Below are positions 8,691 to 16,602 of a stretch of DNA of 36,902 bases, piece by piece. Below the pieces are notes generated by a model, which was not told where the DNA came from, did no database searches, and saw nothing but the letters and a program-made list of their open reading frames with translations. This DNA is from Sulfurimonas sp. (lineage in GTDB: Bacteria > Campylobacterota > Campylobacteria > Campylobacterales > Sulfurimonadaceae), in NCBI GenBank assembly GCA_026988235.1, contig JALSLQ010000084.1:1-36902 (forward strand), in the 5' to 3' direction. A program made the translations under genes and the position numbers. Numbering within the stretch: position 1 is the stretch's first letter; each line of letters opens with the position of its first letter.

Positions 8691-9505
8691 TAGAACTTAG
8701 CATAGCTTTTGTAATCGGTATACTTTTTGGCTCTTTTTTAAATGTTGTAATTCTGCGCATTCCCAAAGGGGAAAGTGTTGTTTTTGATGCTTCACATTGT
8801 CCTACATGTAACGAGAAACTCAAACCATGGCATAATATTCCACTTTTTTCATGGCTATTTTTACGAGGGAAATGTGCGTACTGCAAATCTAAAATTTCTA
8901 TGCAATATCCTCTTGTTGAACTTGTTTCCGGTTTTGTTTTTGTCATCATTGCCCATAAATTTGGACTAGAACTACCAGCATTTTTTATAGCCATGAGTTT
9001 TTTAATGCTCTTAGCACTTTCGGTGATAGATTTCAGATATAAAATGATACCCGATTCACTCAACTTGCTAGCTATTTTCTTTGCTATTATTGGGGCATGG
9101 AATATTAACGGTGTTATCATCAACTTAGAAAATGCACTTCTTTTTGCCGGTGGATTTACACTCCTTCGTTTTGCTCTTTCTTACTACCTTACATCATCTG
9201 TATATCGAGCCGGAATAAAAACAAAAACACCATGGAATAAACATTATGACAGAACACCCTTTATAGAAGCGATGGGAGAAGGTGACATTATGGTGGCAGC
9301 TACAATGGGCGCACTTCTTGGCGTGCAACTCGGGCTTGTTGCCGTATTTGTCTCCGCACTTTTAGCTCTACCTGTTATGCTCTTTGTTCTCAACAAATCA
9401 AAAGAGGAGCAACGCGTTCCTTTTGTCCCATTTTTAGCACTTGCGACTTTCATAGTCTATGTTTATGACTCCCAAATATTAAGCTACATCAAGGCAAATT
9501 ACTAA
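8687..9505 (+). CDS. Prepilin peptidase (A24 family, PilD-like)
   Basis: 272 aa polytopic inner-membrane protein. GILFGSFLNVVILRIP (11-26) is the usual N-terminal motif. A zinc-binding cytoplasmic domain uses C38/C41 (CPTC) and C63/C66 (CAYC), then LVELVSG. The catalytic aspartates fall in VIDFRYKMIPD (~117) and GEGDIMVAATMGALLG (~197), the GxGD signature. It cleaves and N-methylates type IV pilin or type II pseudopilin leaders. It sits in the coaBC operon with overlapping starts and stops (ATGA to uppS, TAATG to the next gene). TACATGTA at 8803-8810 encodes part of the CPTC zinc motif. Confidence 0.93.
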   Translation: MIELSIAFVIGILFGSFLNVVILRIPKGESVVFDASHCPTCNEKLKPWHNIPLFSWLFLRGKCAYCKSKISMQYPLVELVSGFVFVIIAHKFGLELPAFFIAMSFLMLLALSVIDFRYKMIPDSLNLLAIFFAIIGAWNINGVIINLENALLFAGGFTLLRFALSYYLTSSVYRAGIKTKTPWNKHYDRTPFIEAMGEGDIMVAATMGALLGVQLGLVAVFVSALLALPVMLFVLNKSKEEQRVPFVPFLALATFIVYVYDSQILSYIKANY

Positions 9506-10524
9506 TGCAAAGATTACAAAAGTATCTCCTCAGTAACTTTTCTTCCCTTTTTATGTCTATATTTTTGCCATTGTTTGTGATAGCCTCAGTTATATTTTTA
9601 ATTAAACTTTCCACGTATACGGCAGTTATTCAGTTAAGTATTTGGGAAATGGGCAAACTCTACCTTTTTGTTTTGCCTGAAATTCTTTTTTATACTCTGC
9701 CGATTACCTTTTTTGTTGCAGCTACGCTTTCGCTGTTTAAACTCTCTAATGACAATGAAATTATTGTTATTTTTGCATTGGGAATCAAACCGGGCTTTAT
9801 CATAAAAACCTTTTTTAAACCGGCATTTATTTTGCTGCTACTTTTGGTATTTGATTTTTTAGTCGTTGCCCCACATACCACGACTTTGTCAAAAAACTTT
9901 TTGTCTTATAAAAAGAGTGAAGCAAAATTCAACCTTGCGGCAAGTGAATTTGGAAACAGTTTTGGCGACTGGCTTTTATATATAGGCGCAAAAAACAAAG
10001 ACGGCACGTTCTCAAAGGTCTTTTTATTTAATAAAAAACAAGAAGAAGAAATACTTATCGCGGCAAAAAGAGCAAAAGTCATCAATGATTCGGGAATTTT
10101 ACGCCTTAAACTAATGGATGGCGAAGGATACAGCTACTCTAAAGAAAAATTTTCTCAAATAAATTTTAAGATAATGATGATAAATGATACGCTCACAACT
10201 GATCTAACAAGCTATAAACAACCTCTGCAGTATTGGCTCTCAAAAGAAAATGCCGGAAGAAAAAAACATGTTTTCATTAAAGATACCCTACTGAGTCTCT
10301 TTCCAATCATCACACTTTTTCTCATTGCGAGCATAGGCATAGTTCAGGTCAGACATCAAAAGTCTAAGATGTATTTGTACCTCTTTTTGACCATAGTTTT
10401 TTATTATGGTATGACTATCGGTTTGGAAAAAATATTTGGGTACTACACCATTGCAGTTGTCGCCCTTTCATGGCTTATAAGTACATATATACTCTATAGA
10501 AAAACCATCGTAAACAAGTTTTAA
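9505..10524 (+). CDS. LptF/LptG family LPS export permease
   Basis: 339 aa. Three hydrophobic segments in the first ~115 residues, a ~150-residue periplasmic beta-jellyroll region and three further segments after ~255: the YjgP/YjgQ layout. LPEILFYTLPITFFVAATLSLFKLS and NDNEIIVIFALGI match the family's coupling-helix region (SxDNEIivlxA.G). With LptB and a partner permease it extracts LPS for transport to the outer membrane. Which of LptF or LptG it is cannot be decided by eye. The start ATG shares its A with the TAA of the upstream gene. Confidence 0.85.
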   Translation: MQRLQKYLLSNFSSLFMSIFLPLFVIASVIFLIKLSTYTAVIQLSIWEMGKLYLFVLPEILFYTLPITFFVAATLSLFKLSNDNEIIVIFALGIKPGFIIKTFFKPAFILLLLLVFDFLVVAPHTTTLSKNFLSYKKSEAKFNLAASEFGNSFGDWLLYIGAKNKDGTFSKVFLFNKKQEEEILIAAKRAKVINDSGILRLKLMDGEGYSYSKEKFSQINFKIMMINDTLTTDLTSYKQPLQYWLSKENAGRKKHVFIKDTLLSLFPIITLFLIASIGIVQVRHQKSKMYLYLFLTIVFYYGMTIGLEKIFGYYTIAVVALSWLISTYILYRKTIVNKF

Positions 10525-10528
10525 ACGA

Positions 10529-11239
10529 ATGAGAGTAGCACTGTATTTAGCCTATAACGGAACACATTTTTTAGGTTCCCAGATACAAAAAGAGACACAA
10601 AACACTGTCCTTGGTGAACTTGAAAATGTCTTAAAAAAACTGGGCATTGCACAAAGAGTTGTGGCAAGCGGACGCACAGACAAAGGGGTGCATGCCACAA
10701 TGCAAGTTTGTCACATTGATCTGCCTCCGTATTGGAGTGATATAAAAAAGCTCAAAAAAGTTCTCAATGAAATGCTAAACGATGCCTTACATGTAAAGAA
10801 AATCATACATGTAAAGAATGATTTTCATGCAAGATACAGCGCGAAAAAAAGAAGCTATCGTTACATCATTAAAACAACACCACGCAACCCTTTTGAAAAA
10901 GATTTTATCACTTTTTTAGAAAATGTAGATTTTGAACAGATACAAAAAAACATAAAGATTTTTGTCGGAGAACACGATTTTAAACACTTTATGAAATCAG
11001 GCAGTGAAGTTAACTCTACAACAAGAATTATTTACAAAGCCTTTGCCTATAAACATAAAAACTGCATTATTTTGTCCTTTGAAGCCAACGGTTTTTTACG
11101 TAGCCAAATCAGACTCATGGTCGGGGCACTTCTAACGCTTAATGCTCAGCAAATACAAGAACAGCTTCACTGTGAGAAAAAATACAACATCAAACCGGCA
11201 CCTCCCAACGGGCTTTATCTTTCAAAAATCATCTATTAA
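10529..11239 (+). CDS. truA: TruA: tRNA pseudouridine(38-40) synthase
   Basis: 236 aa. SGRTDKGVHATMQV has the catalytic Asp51; GEHDFKHFMKSG and SFEANGFLRSQIRLMVGAL are the other TruA signatures. It isomerises U38-U40 in the tRNA anticodon stem. Last gene of the coaBC operon, 4 nt after the permease. Two TACATGTA elements (10786-10815) give the unusual repeated stretch LHVKKIIHVKND. Confidence 0.95.
   Translation: MRVALYLAYNGTHFLGSQIQKETQNTVLGELENVLKKLGIAQRVVASGRTDKGVHATMQVCHIDLPPYWSDIKKLKKVLNEMLNDALHVKKIIHVKNDFHARYSAKKRSYRYIIKTTPRNPFEKDFITFLENVDFEQIQKNIKIFVGEHDFKHFMKSGSEVNSTTRIIYKAFAYKHKNCIILSFEANGFLRSQIRLMVGALLTLNAQQIQEQLHCEKKYNIKPAPPNGLYLSKIIY
10786..10815. repeat. Two neighbouring TACATGTA palindromes in truA
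   Basis: CTTACATGTAAA at 10786-10797 (11 of 12 positions of the full palindrome) and a shorter copy, ATACATGTAAA, ending at 10815. Both are read in the same frame as HVK. Confidence 0.75.
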
Positions 11240-11272
11240 AAGAGTAAATTTATTCTTTTTTTGTTACACTCC

Positions 11273-11278
11273 TATAAA
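11273..11278 (+). promoter_or_regulatory. Putative -10 box for the NifU-like gene
   Basis: TATAAA about 20 bp before the ATG at 11299, with AAGAGAG as the ribosome site. It would separate this pair of genes from the truA operon. Confidence 0.35.
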
Positions 11279-11298
11279 TTATAAGTAAGAGAGTAATC

Positions 11299-11781
11299 AT
11301 GTTTGAAAATGTAAAAATGCCCGAGGGAATGAATCCTGAGGTTTTAGAGCATTTAATGAATCCGAAAAATTACGGGAAATTAGATGATGCTGATGGTGTA
11401 GGTATTGCACTCGATGAAAAGACAAAAGAGTATGTCATATTTTATACAAAACTTGAGGGTGACATTATAAAAGATGTTAAATTTGCTACAAACGGCTGTC
11501 AGGACACCGTTGTCATCGGTTCTATGTTTACACAAATGATACTGGGAAACGATACGGAATATGCAAACAAAGCCGTAGAAAAAATGCATGAAAAGCTCGG
11601 TACACTCTCTCCCCAACAACAAATATGTGCCGACATCGTTTTTACGGCATTTATAGCCTCACTTAAAAACCATGAAAACAGACAAAACGGCGAAGATGAA
11701 GAGTTACATGTACTGAAAATGAAAGAGAGTTGTGAAGCAGTTGCAATGCCGGAGGATGAGCAAAATGAAAACAATCAATAA
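11299..11781 (+). CDS. NifU/IscU-like iron-sulfur assembly scaffold protein
   Basis: 160 aa; the first ~125 residues match the NifU N-terminal/IscU fold: VLEHLMNPKNYGKLDDADGVG (16-36), GDIIKDVKFATNGCQDT with C67, and SPQQQICADIVFTAFIASLKNH with C110, the positions of the second and third IscU cluster ligands. The first ligand (the Cys expected after MNPKNYGKLDDADG) is missing; G and I occupy the site. A 35-residue acidic tail carries another cysteine (C146). It may hold a cluster with altered ligation or act as an Fe-S-related adaptor. It overlaps the following ferritin-like gene by 17 nt. TACATGTA at 11705-11712 encodes the LHV of its tail. Confidence 0.82.
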   Translation: MFENVKMPEGMNPEVLEHLMNPKNYGKLDDADGVGIALDEKTKEYVIFYTKLEGDIIKDVKFATNGCQDTVVIGSMFTQMILGNDTEYANKAVEKMHEKLGTLSPQQQICADIVFTAFIASLKNHENRQNGEDEELHVLKMKESCEAVAMPEDEQNENNQ

Positions 11782-12577
11782 AACATATCAAAAGAAACAT
11801 GAGCTTTGGCTCTGCATACTTTTTGCCTCTTTTGCCATCAATGAAGAAACTATTAAGTCTCGTCTGTATGATTTTTCTCAAATCGCTTTTCGTCATATGA
11901 AATGGCTGGGGCAGTCCATTTTAGAAAATGGGGAAGATTACAACTATGACAGAGAAAAAACACTTCTAAAAAGAGAGAATAACTTTGCAATTTTAGAAGC
12001 ACTCAAAGAAGAAGTGCAAGCAATTCAAGCATTCTACCCTACTACAATCTTAGGTGAACGCATGAAAACAGATGATATTTATCTTTTAGAGTATCTTACA
12101 CAAACCTTACGCGAAACTAAGAATGATGCCAAAGTAACAGCTTTTAATATGTCACGAAGTTGGGAAGATATTGATCAAACACAAATAGATGCAATGACGC
12201 TCTTTTTATTTGATGAATCTTACAAAGAGTATGAATTAATCTTAATCTATGCCTATATGCAAGCAAGAACAAAAAGTCTATTGCATTATGATGTTTATCA
12301 AGATCTCATTGATGAATCACATTTCCATCTTAAATCTTTTGGCAATATGATGGCAAAACTTGGTATATTAGCTCTTCCTCGTGAATTACACGAAATGACA
12401 TATATTGTAAAAGATTTAGATCAATTCATTAGAGATGGAATTGATGAAGAAATAGCAGCAAAAGAGATGTGTAAAGAACTCAGTGAATCTATCACAGATG
12501 AAAAACTCTCAAAGTTTTTTGATTTTATCAATTATCAAGAAAACTATCATATTGAACTTATGAAAAAACTTTTATAA
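11765..12577 (+). CDS. Putative ferritin-like (di-iron carboxylate) protein
   Basis: 270 aa from ATG 11765, chosen because GGAGG at 11751-11755 sits 9 nt upstream; a GTG at 11732 and an ATG at 11756 are worse placed. The protein is almost all helix. Acidic/His motifs spaced along it (LFLFDESYKEYELI ~155, LIDESHFHLKSFG ~190, INYQENYHIELMK near the C-terminus) resemble the paired E and ExxH ligands of ferritin-like di-iron proteins. Overlap with the NifU-like gene suggests a link to iron handling or Fe-S repair. No close named family is recognised; the fold call is inference. Confidence 0.6.
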   Translation: MKTINKTYQKKHELWLCILFASFAINEETIKSRLYDFSQIAFRHMKWLGQSILENGEDYNYDREKTLLKRENNFAILEALKEEVQAIQAFYPTTILGERMKTDDIYLLEYLTQTLRETKNDAKVTAFNMSRSWEDIDQTQIDAMTLFLFDESYKEYELILIYAYMQARTKSLLHYDVYQDLIDESHFHLKSFGNMMAKLGILALPRELHEMTYIVKDLDQFIRDGIDEEIAAKEMCKELSESITDEKLSKFFDFINYQENYHIELMKKLL

Positions 12578-12641
12578 GTTTTTTAGTCTTGAAAACTGGG
12601 TTTCAGGCTTACAAAATACAAAGCCCTCACTAAATATTCTC

Positions 12642-12715
12642 TTGGAATCGGTACTTTAGTGCCGACTGTTGCTACTTTCTTGCCACTCTCGTCGGTACTA
12701 AAGTACCGATTCCAA
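12642..12715. repeat. REP/BIME-like inverted repeat (25-bp arms)
   Basis: Left arm 12642-12666 and right arm 12691-12715 are reverse complements at 24 of 25 positions, separated by 24 bp. Each arm is itself a hairpin: CGGTAC-TAAA-GTACCG in the right arm, and the same with a G-T wobble in the left. Two oppositely oriented REP-type hairpins form a BIME-like unit. It lies between two convergent genes, and the right arm codes for the last residues of the ElyC-like protein. Confidence 0.8.
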
Positions 12716-13460
12716 AAAAACTTCTTTTTGCCCAAAGTATGCCTAAATACTCATGAACTGCTACACTTGATATATAAAAGTACAAAGGCTCTGGTGCTCG
12801 CAAATACCCTCTAAATTCGCTTTTATAATAATTTGTCGGTGCAGCTATGGGATGCATGCCGAGTGAGCGAAAAAGAAGCATTGCTCGAGGCATATGTGTA
12901 GCAGAGGTTACTAATACAAAAGGCTTATCTCCAACGAGTGTTTTAGTAAACAATGCTTCTTCTTTTGTATCAACCGGTTTCCCATTTATAATCATCTCTT
13001 TATAATCTACACCTAATGCATGTGCCAGTTTCGCATTCATCACTGCATTTGTCGTATTTGTATCTCCCTCATAGCCCGTAAAAATCAATATAGCATTTGG
13101 CATCTGTTTATGTATGAGTATCCCTTCTAAAACTCTTTTTGTTCCTGTACTGCTGATCTGAGAAGAGAGAGGCTGCGACGGGTCTATATTATGTCCGCTA
13201 CCGAGTACATGTATGTATTTCACCTGCTGTTTATAATCAAATTTCGGGTATTGGTTTTCCAGATTCTGTACCAAAAAGTTTGCAAAAGGCGGGTAAGAGA
13301 AGAGTAACAACAAAAATAAACCAAAAGAAAGTAGTATCTTTGCAACGCGCTCCTTCTTTACATGTAACATGTAAAGCCCAAGAACGAGCAATATGGAAAT
13401 AAAACCTAAAGGCTCCACAAAAAAAGTAACAAATTTTTTTAAGAAAAATCCTAACTGCAT
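12672..13460 (-). CDS. ElyC/SanA/YdcF family envelope protein (DUF218)
   Basis: 262 aa, near the 259 aa of E. coli ElyC. Two N-terminal membrane segments (~15-30 and ~41-58), then the DUF218 domain: YIHVLGSGHN (~83), ILIFTGYEG (~124), GKPVDTKEEA (~160) and FVLVTSATHMPRAMLLFRSLGM (~181-202). ElyC-type proteins act in peptidoglycan or lipid-carrier metabolism at the inner membrane. The last 13 residues (GIGTLVPTRVARK) are encoded by the inverted repeat at 12642-12715, which also supplies the stop codon, so the native end was probably near WAKRS. It overlaps the upstream hydrolase gene by 10 nt. A doubled TACATGTA element encodes LYMLHVKK after the first two hydrophobic stretches. Confidence 0.85.
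   Translation of the reverse strand: MQLGFFLKKFVTFFVEPLGFISILLVLGLYMLHVKKERVAKILLSFGLFLLLLFSYPPFANFLVQNLENQYPKFDYKQQVKYIHVLGSGHNIDPSQPLSSQISSTGTKRVLEGILIHKQMPNAILIFTGYEGDTNTTNAVMNAKLAHALGVDYKEMIINGKPVDTKEEALFTKTLVGDKPFVLVTSATHMPRAMLLFRSLGMHPIAAPTNYYKSEFRGYLRAPEPLYFYISSVAVHEYLGILWAKRSFFGIGTLVPTRVARK
13357..13376. repeat. Double TTTACATGTAA element
   Basis: TTTACATGTAAC immediately followed by ATGTAAAG: two overlapping half-copies of the palindrome forming a 19-bp near-palindrome. On the reverse strand it reads LYMLHVK in the ElyC-like gene. Confidence 0.75.
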
Positions 13461-14224
13461 CCTATCACCTCATTAATTTTATCTATCACTCTCGGCTCCC
13501 AAAACAGTTCACTGTGTGAAAGCCCATCAAATTCTTCATAATAGACTAAATTTTTGATATGTTTTTTTAAATTTCTGGCATTTTGCAAAGGAATAAGTTC
13601 ATCATCCCGACTGACAAACAGATAGGTATCAGCAGTGACATGTTGTATATATTGCATTGTTTTAAACTTGTAACGCAAGAGTTTTGCCATATAAGAAATT
13701 TTGGCATATTTACGGCGTAAAAGCTGTGCTATGGAATCAAATGCACCTATCAAAAAAAGTGCTGATACTTTGTGCTTTGAAGCAACAAATGCCGAGACAC
13801 TTGAACCTAATGAATACCCTAAAAGGTAAAAATCTCCATAGTTCTTTTGTACTAATGTAGCGATGTATAAAGCGTCTTGCAAAATATTTTTCTCATTCGC
13901 AATCCCACTGCTTTTTCCGTAACCACGATAGTTAAACGCAATGATTCGTGATTGTGAATAAAGTTGTGCAAGTTTACTCATAAGGGCTACAGCGTCATGA
14001 CTACGACCGACAAAAACAAGAAGTGTACTTTTGGAGTTTTTAGGCTCATATACTGCACCTTCAAGTTCTACGCCGTCATCAGTCTTGACTGTCAATATAG
14101 AACAATCTTGGCAAAGAGTTCTCTCTTTTATATATGTAGGTCGAAAAATCATAAAATACTGCCACTGATAAAAAGCAAATAACAGGATTAAAAAAGTGAA
14201 AATTAAAAAAGCTATATAAATCAT
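13451..14224 (-). CDS. Membrane-anchored alpha/beta hydrolase
   Basis: 257 aa from ATG 14224; an extension to a TTG at 14275 would run across the divergent promoter and into the next gene's start, so it is rejected. One N-terminal membrane helix (~2-22), then an alpha/beta hydrolase fold: NYRGYGKSSG (oxyanion region), nucleophile elbow GYSLGSS (Ser), SRDDELIP (Asp) and GLSHSELF (His). This is the BEM46/YfhR-like type with an outward- or inward-facing anchored esterase domain; the substrate is unknown. It forms a two-gene operon with the ElyC-like gene (10-nt overlap). Confidence 0.8.
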   Translation of the reverse strand: MIYIAFLIFTFLILLFAFYQWQYFMIFRPTYIKERTLCQDCSILTVKTDDGVELEGAVYEPKNSKSTLLVFVGRSHDAVALMSKLAQLYSQSRIIAFNYRGYGKSSGIANEKNILQDALYIATLVQKNYGDFYLLGYSLGSSVSAFVASKHKVSALFLIGAFDSIAQLLRRKYAKISYMAKLLRYKFKTMQYIQHVTADTYLFVSRDDELIPLQNARNLKKHIKNLVYYEEFDGLSHSELFWEPRVIDKINEVIGCS

Positions 14225-14238
14225 AGCTAGAATTATAG

Positions 14239-14244
14239 TATAAT
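14239..14244 (+). promoter_or_regulatory. Putative -10 box of the 14270 gene
   Basis: TATAAT 25 bp before the ATG at 14270, followed by AAGAGGA (14257-14263) as the ribosome site. It lies in the 45-bp gap between divergent genes. Confidence 0.55.
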
Positions 14245-14269
14245 TCGCCCAATAATAAGAGGACAAACA

Positions 14270-15004
14270 ATGCAAGTATTTGGAAAATTTTCTACAAACT
14301 TTGATATGGACTACTTGGTCGAGCAGTACATGTACATAAATGAGAACGAAGAGGAAAAAATCACGGTTGATGATTTAGAGAATATGCTCAAGAAAAAGCG
14401 TAAACATGTCGTGGGAACTGTTTTTTTATATAACCCTGAAGTTAGTCCAATTGGTTATAAAATGAGCCGTTTTTTACAAGAGGACGGCTTTGATAAGTAT
14501 GATGAGTTTGTACCTTTAAATGAAAGCCCAAAAGATTACATTTTAAATGCAGGCTTTAAAGAACATTACAAAGGCAAACTTGTCCAAATCAGATATTTGT
14601 TTAATTACAACAGAGAAAACATTGAACCGACTCCGATTTTGGAAGAGTTTGATGCCGATTTGGATAAAATCACCTCTACACAGCTCACACGCTATGACAA
14701 GCAGTTAAATTATACAGATATACCAAACATCAGGCTCAGTGGCAAGTTTGTATTTTTCGGTATGGGAAACAAGTATGACCGACACCACAAAGCAATCATT
14801 GCCTATGCAAAAGCACTCTCTTTACATGTAAACAAACTTGATAAAAATGTAGTTTTTATGTATGACAACAATTATGACCCTGATGAGTGTATAGAGAGAG
14901 CCTACTACCTGTCACCGTTTGCAGGCGGAAAAGCAAGAGAAATCAGAGCCAATGCCGTAAAAGAAATTTTTAAAACAATGCCGCCACAACGCGTGAAAAT
15001 ATAA
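14270..15004 (+). CDS. Conserved-looking cytoplasmic protein of unknown function
   Basis: 244 aa, soluble, no signal peptide or membrane segment. I do not recognise the family. Visible features are an acidic N-terminal third (NENEEEKITVDDLENMLKKK), a central FVFFGMGNKYDRHHKAIIAYAKAL stretch resembling a nucleotide- or nucleic-acid-binding strand-loop-helix, and a C-terminus with YLSPFAGGKAREIRANAVK. It has a good promoter and ribosome site and chromosomal-type codon use, so it is a real gene. A TTTACATGTAAA copy encodes SLHVNK inside it. Confidence 0.7.
   Translation: MQVFGKFSTNFDMDYLVEQYMYINENEEEKITVDDLENMLKKKRKHVVGTVFLYNPEVSPIGYKMSRFLQEDGFDKYDEFVPLNESPKDYILNAGFKEHYKGKLVQIRYLFNYNRENIEPTPILEEFDADLDKITSTQLTRYDKQLNYTDIPNIRLSGKFVFFGMGNKYDRHHKAIIAYAKALSLHVNKLDKNVVFMYDNNYDPDECIERAYYLSPFAGGKAREIRANAVKEIFKTMPPQRVKI
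14821..14832. repeat. TTTACATGTAAA palindrome, exact copy
   Basis: Exact copy in the 14270 gene, in frame as Leu-His-Val-Asn. Confidence 0.85.
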
Positions 15005-15013
15005 TTCTAAAAA

Positions 15014-16132
15014 CTACCTCTTTTTAGCCCAGCGCGCAAAAAACCTTGCCGGGCTGATTCTTTCACTTATATCTTTGCCGTGTAAAATATGTTCTGTCAG
15101 TATTTTTGCCAAATACGGTGCTAAAACAAAACCGTACCCGCCGCTTCCGTTTATCATAAAAAGATTCGGATAATAGACATACTCTGTAAAATCAGGCTTC
15201 TTTACATGTAAAGAGCCTTTACATGTAAGCAGTGTTTCGTTAGAGAGCACCAAAGAACCCACCATCGGCATATAATCAAATGAGCCTGAACGTAATCCTG
15301 TGTAATCTTTGAGAACTTCTACATTTTCAAGTTGCATCGTTTTTGCAGCTTTTTCTAGTAGCTCTGCTCTGCCCTGTTCTATGTCATAAGGTTCTTGCGT
15401 TTTTTCTGGATGGTAATGGACATTGTGCGTCGCACCGATAGCAAGTTTGCCATCATTGGATGGAGAAATAGAGACATACTGATGAATGGAACAGGGATTT
15501 TGTGTTGCTGTTGTTATATCTATACGATGTCCCCAGACCCCACGAAGCTGAATGTAAGGCTCTTTTATCAGCATATCATAAGCACCCGTTGCCAAAACAA
15601 CATTTTTGGCACTGTAGGTTTCATTTATAACCCAATAATCATCATTATAGACAAGTGTTTCTACTTTCTCTTGTACAAATTTAGCGCCGCAGGACATATC
15701 ATTGCATATTCGCTGGGCATCAACAACTCCCGCCTCAAGACAAATATTTTCTCTTTTTTTTGCTTCTGCCGTTAATTTTTTCTCTAAAGAGGCAGGAATC
15801 TTTTGTAAAGGAAGCTCTGTTTTTTGCTTATATACATGTAAAGCTTCCTCATCTCTTTCATCTTTGGCAATATGAACGAGTGGTGCTTTTGTAAAGCATA
15901 AAGAGAAATTTTTACCATAAAAATCATAAGAGTAAACAAAGGCATCATGGAGCAGTTCTTTTAGTTCCCCTGCTTTGGAAAACTTGGGAGATATAAAAGC
16001 ACCTGCAGCACCACTCCCACCGCTTGCAATGCCCTCTTTGTCAAAAAGAATAACACGCTTGCCTTCTTTGATGAACTCATACGCCACACTGCAACCATTT
16101 ATACCAGCCCCAATAATAGCTACATCATACAT
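15014..16132 (-). CDS. FAD-dependent oxidoreductase, MnmC C-terminal-domain-like
   Basis: 372 aa. GAGINGCSVAYEFIKEGKRV (8-27) is the FAD dinucleotide-binding motif, followed by D31 and the ASGGSGAAGAFISPKFSKAG loop. The end has YTGLRSGSFDYMPMVGSL and NGSGGYGFVLAPYLAKIL, the same arrangement as the FAD oxidase half of MnmC (GLR...D..PMVG, then G..G...AP). It may therefore remove the carboxymethyl group of cmnm5(s2)U in tRNA; no SAM methyltransferase half is fused. Amino-acid oxidase activity is the alternative. Two palindromes at 15201-15229 give LTCKGSLHVKK within it, which looks like an inserted stretch. Confidence 0.75.
   Translation of the reverse strand: MYDVAIIGAGINGCSVAYEFIKEGKRVILFDKEGIASGGSGAAGAFISPKFSKAGELKELLHDAFVYSYDFYGKNFSLCFTKAPLVHIAKDERDEEALHVYKQKTELPLQKIPASLEKKLTAEAKKRENICLEAGVVDAQRICNDMSCGAKFVQEKVETLVYNDDYWVINETYSAKNVVLATGAYDMLIKEPYIQLRGVWGHRIDITTATQNPCSIHQYVSISPSNDGKLAIGATHNVHYHPEKTQEPYDIEQGRAELLEKAAKTMQLENVEVLKDYTGLRSGSFDYMPMVGSLVLSNETLLTCKGSLHVKKPDFTEYVYYPNLFMINGSGGYGFVLAPYLAKILTEHILHGKDISERISPARFFARWAKKR
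15201..15229. repeat. Two adjacent TTTACATGTAA palindromes
   Basis: Exact copy at 15201-15212 and an 11/12 copy at 15218-15229, 17 bp apart. On the reverse strand they are read in two different frames, giving TCK and LHVK in the same protein. Confidence 0.85.
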
Positions 16133-16219
16133 ACAAATCCACCAAAAATTTAATGTGAAATTATAGCTAAATAATATGTTATTAGCATTTTTTTAATAGT
16201 AGGGTTATAGTCTTTTGTG

Positions 16220-16225
16220 TATAAT
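16220..16225 (+). promoter_or_regulatory. Putative -10 box for the DksA/TraR-like gene
   Basis: TATAAT 20 bp before the ATG at 16245. Its position excludes the more upstream TTG (16215) as start codon. Confidence 0.6.
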
Positions 16226-16244
16226 TTCCCTAAAGAGAAACAAA

Positions 16245-16586
16245 ATGACAATAACAGAAAAACAACAATTAAAAAATATTATTGAATCGCAAGTAGCAGC
16301 ACTTTCAAAAGAGTTGGCATATCTCAAAACACAACTAAAACCTGTTGACAAAGAGTGTTCATTAGACAATGTCTACCATGCAGGCAGACATCAAGAACAA
16401 AACATCATCTTTCACAGATTTGAAAAATACACCAAACGCTACAATAGACTCATAGCAACTCTCAATAGAATTGAGAGTGAAGATTATGGTGTGTGTAAAG
16501 AATGCGAAGAGGATATTTCCATAGAGAGACTGAAACTTATACCCGAATCAGAGTATTGCATTGATTGCATGAACGAGTTAGGATAA
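16245..16586 (+). CDS. Short DksA/TraR-family zinc-finger protein
   Basis: 113 aa from ATG 16245 (an upstream TTG lies before the -10 box). Two helices forming a coiled coil (residues ~1-75) are followed by a C4 zinc finger: CKEC near 84-87 and CIDC near 106-109, the DksA/TraR layout. Such proteins enter the RNA polymerase secondary channel and modulate initiation, often with ppGpp. The usual acidic tip (DxxDxA) of DksA is not evident between the helices, so the regulatory effect may differ. It is transcribed alone, convergent with glyS. Confidence 0.82.
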   Translation: MTITEKQQLKNIIESQVAALSKELAYLKTQLKPVDKECSLDNVYHAGRHQEQNIIFHRFEKYTKRYNRLIATLNRIESEDYGVCKECEEDISIERLKLIPESEYCIDCMNELG

Positions 16587-16602
16587 TAAATAATAGATAT
16601 AT

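Noticed and set aside
11732-11764. GTG start for the ferritin-like gene
   Set aside because: It lacks a ribosome site and would overlap the NifU-like gene by 50 nt, whereas ATG 11765 has GGAGG at the right distance.
14225-14275. N-terminal extension of the alpha/beta hydrolase from a TTG
   Set aside because: It would run through the TATAAT box and the start of the divergent gene, and the shorter form already begins with a normal membrane anchor.
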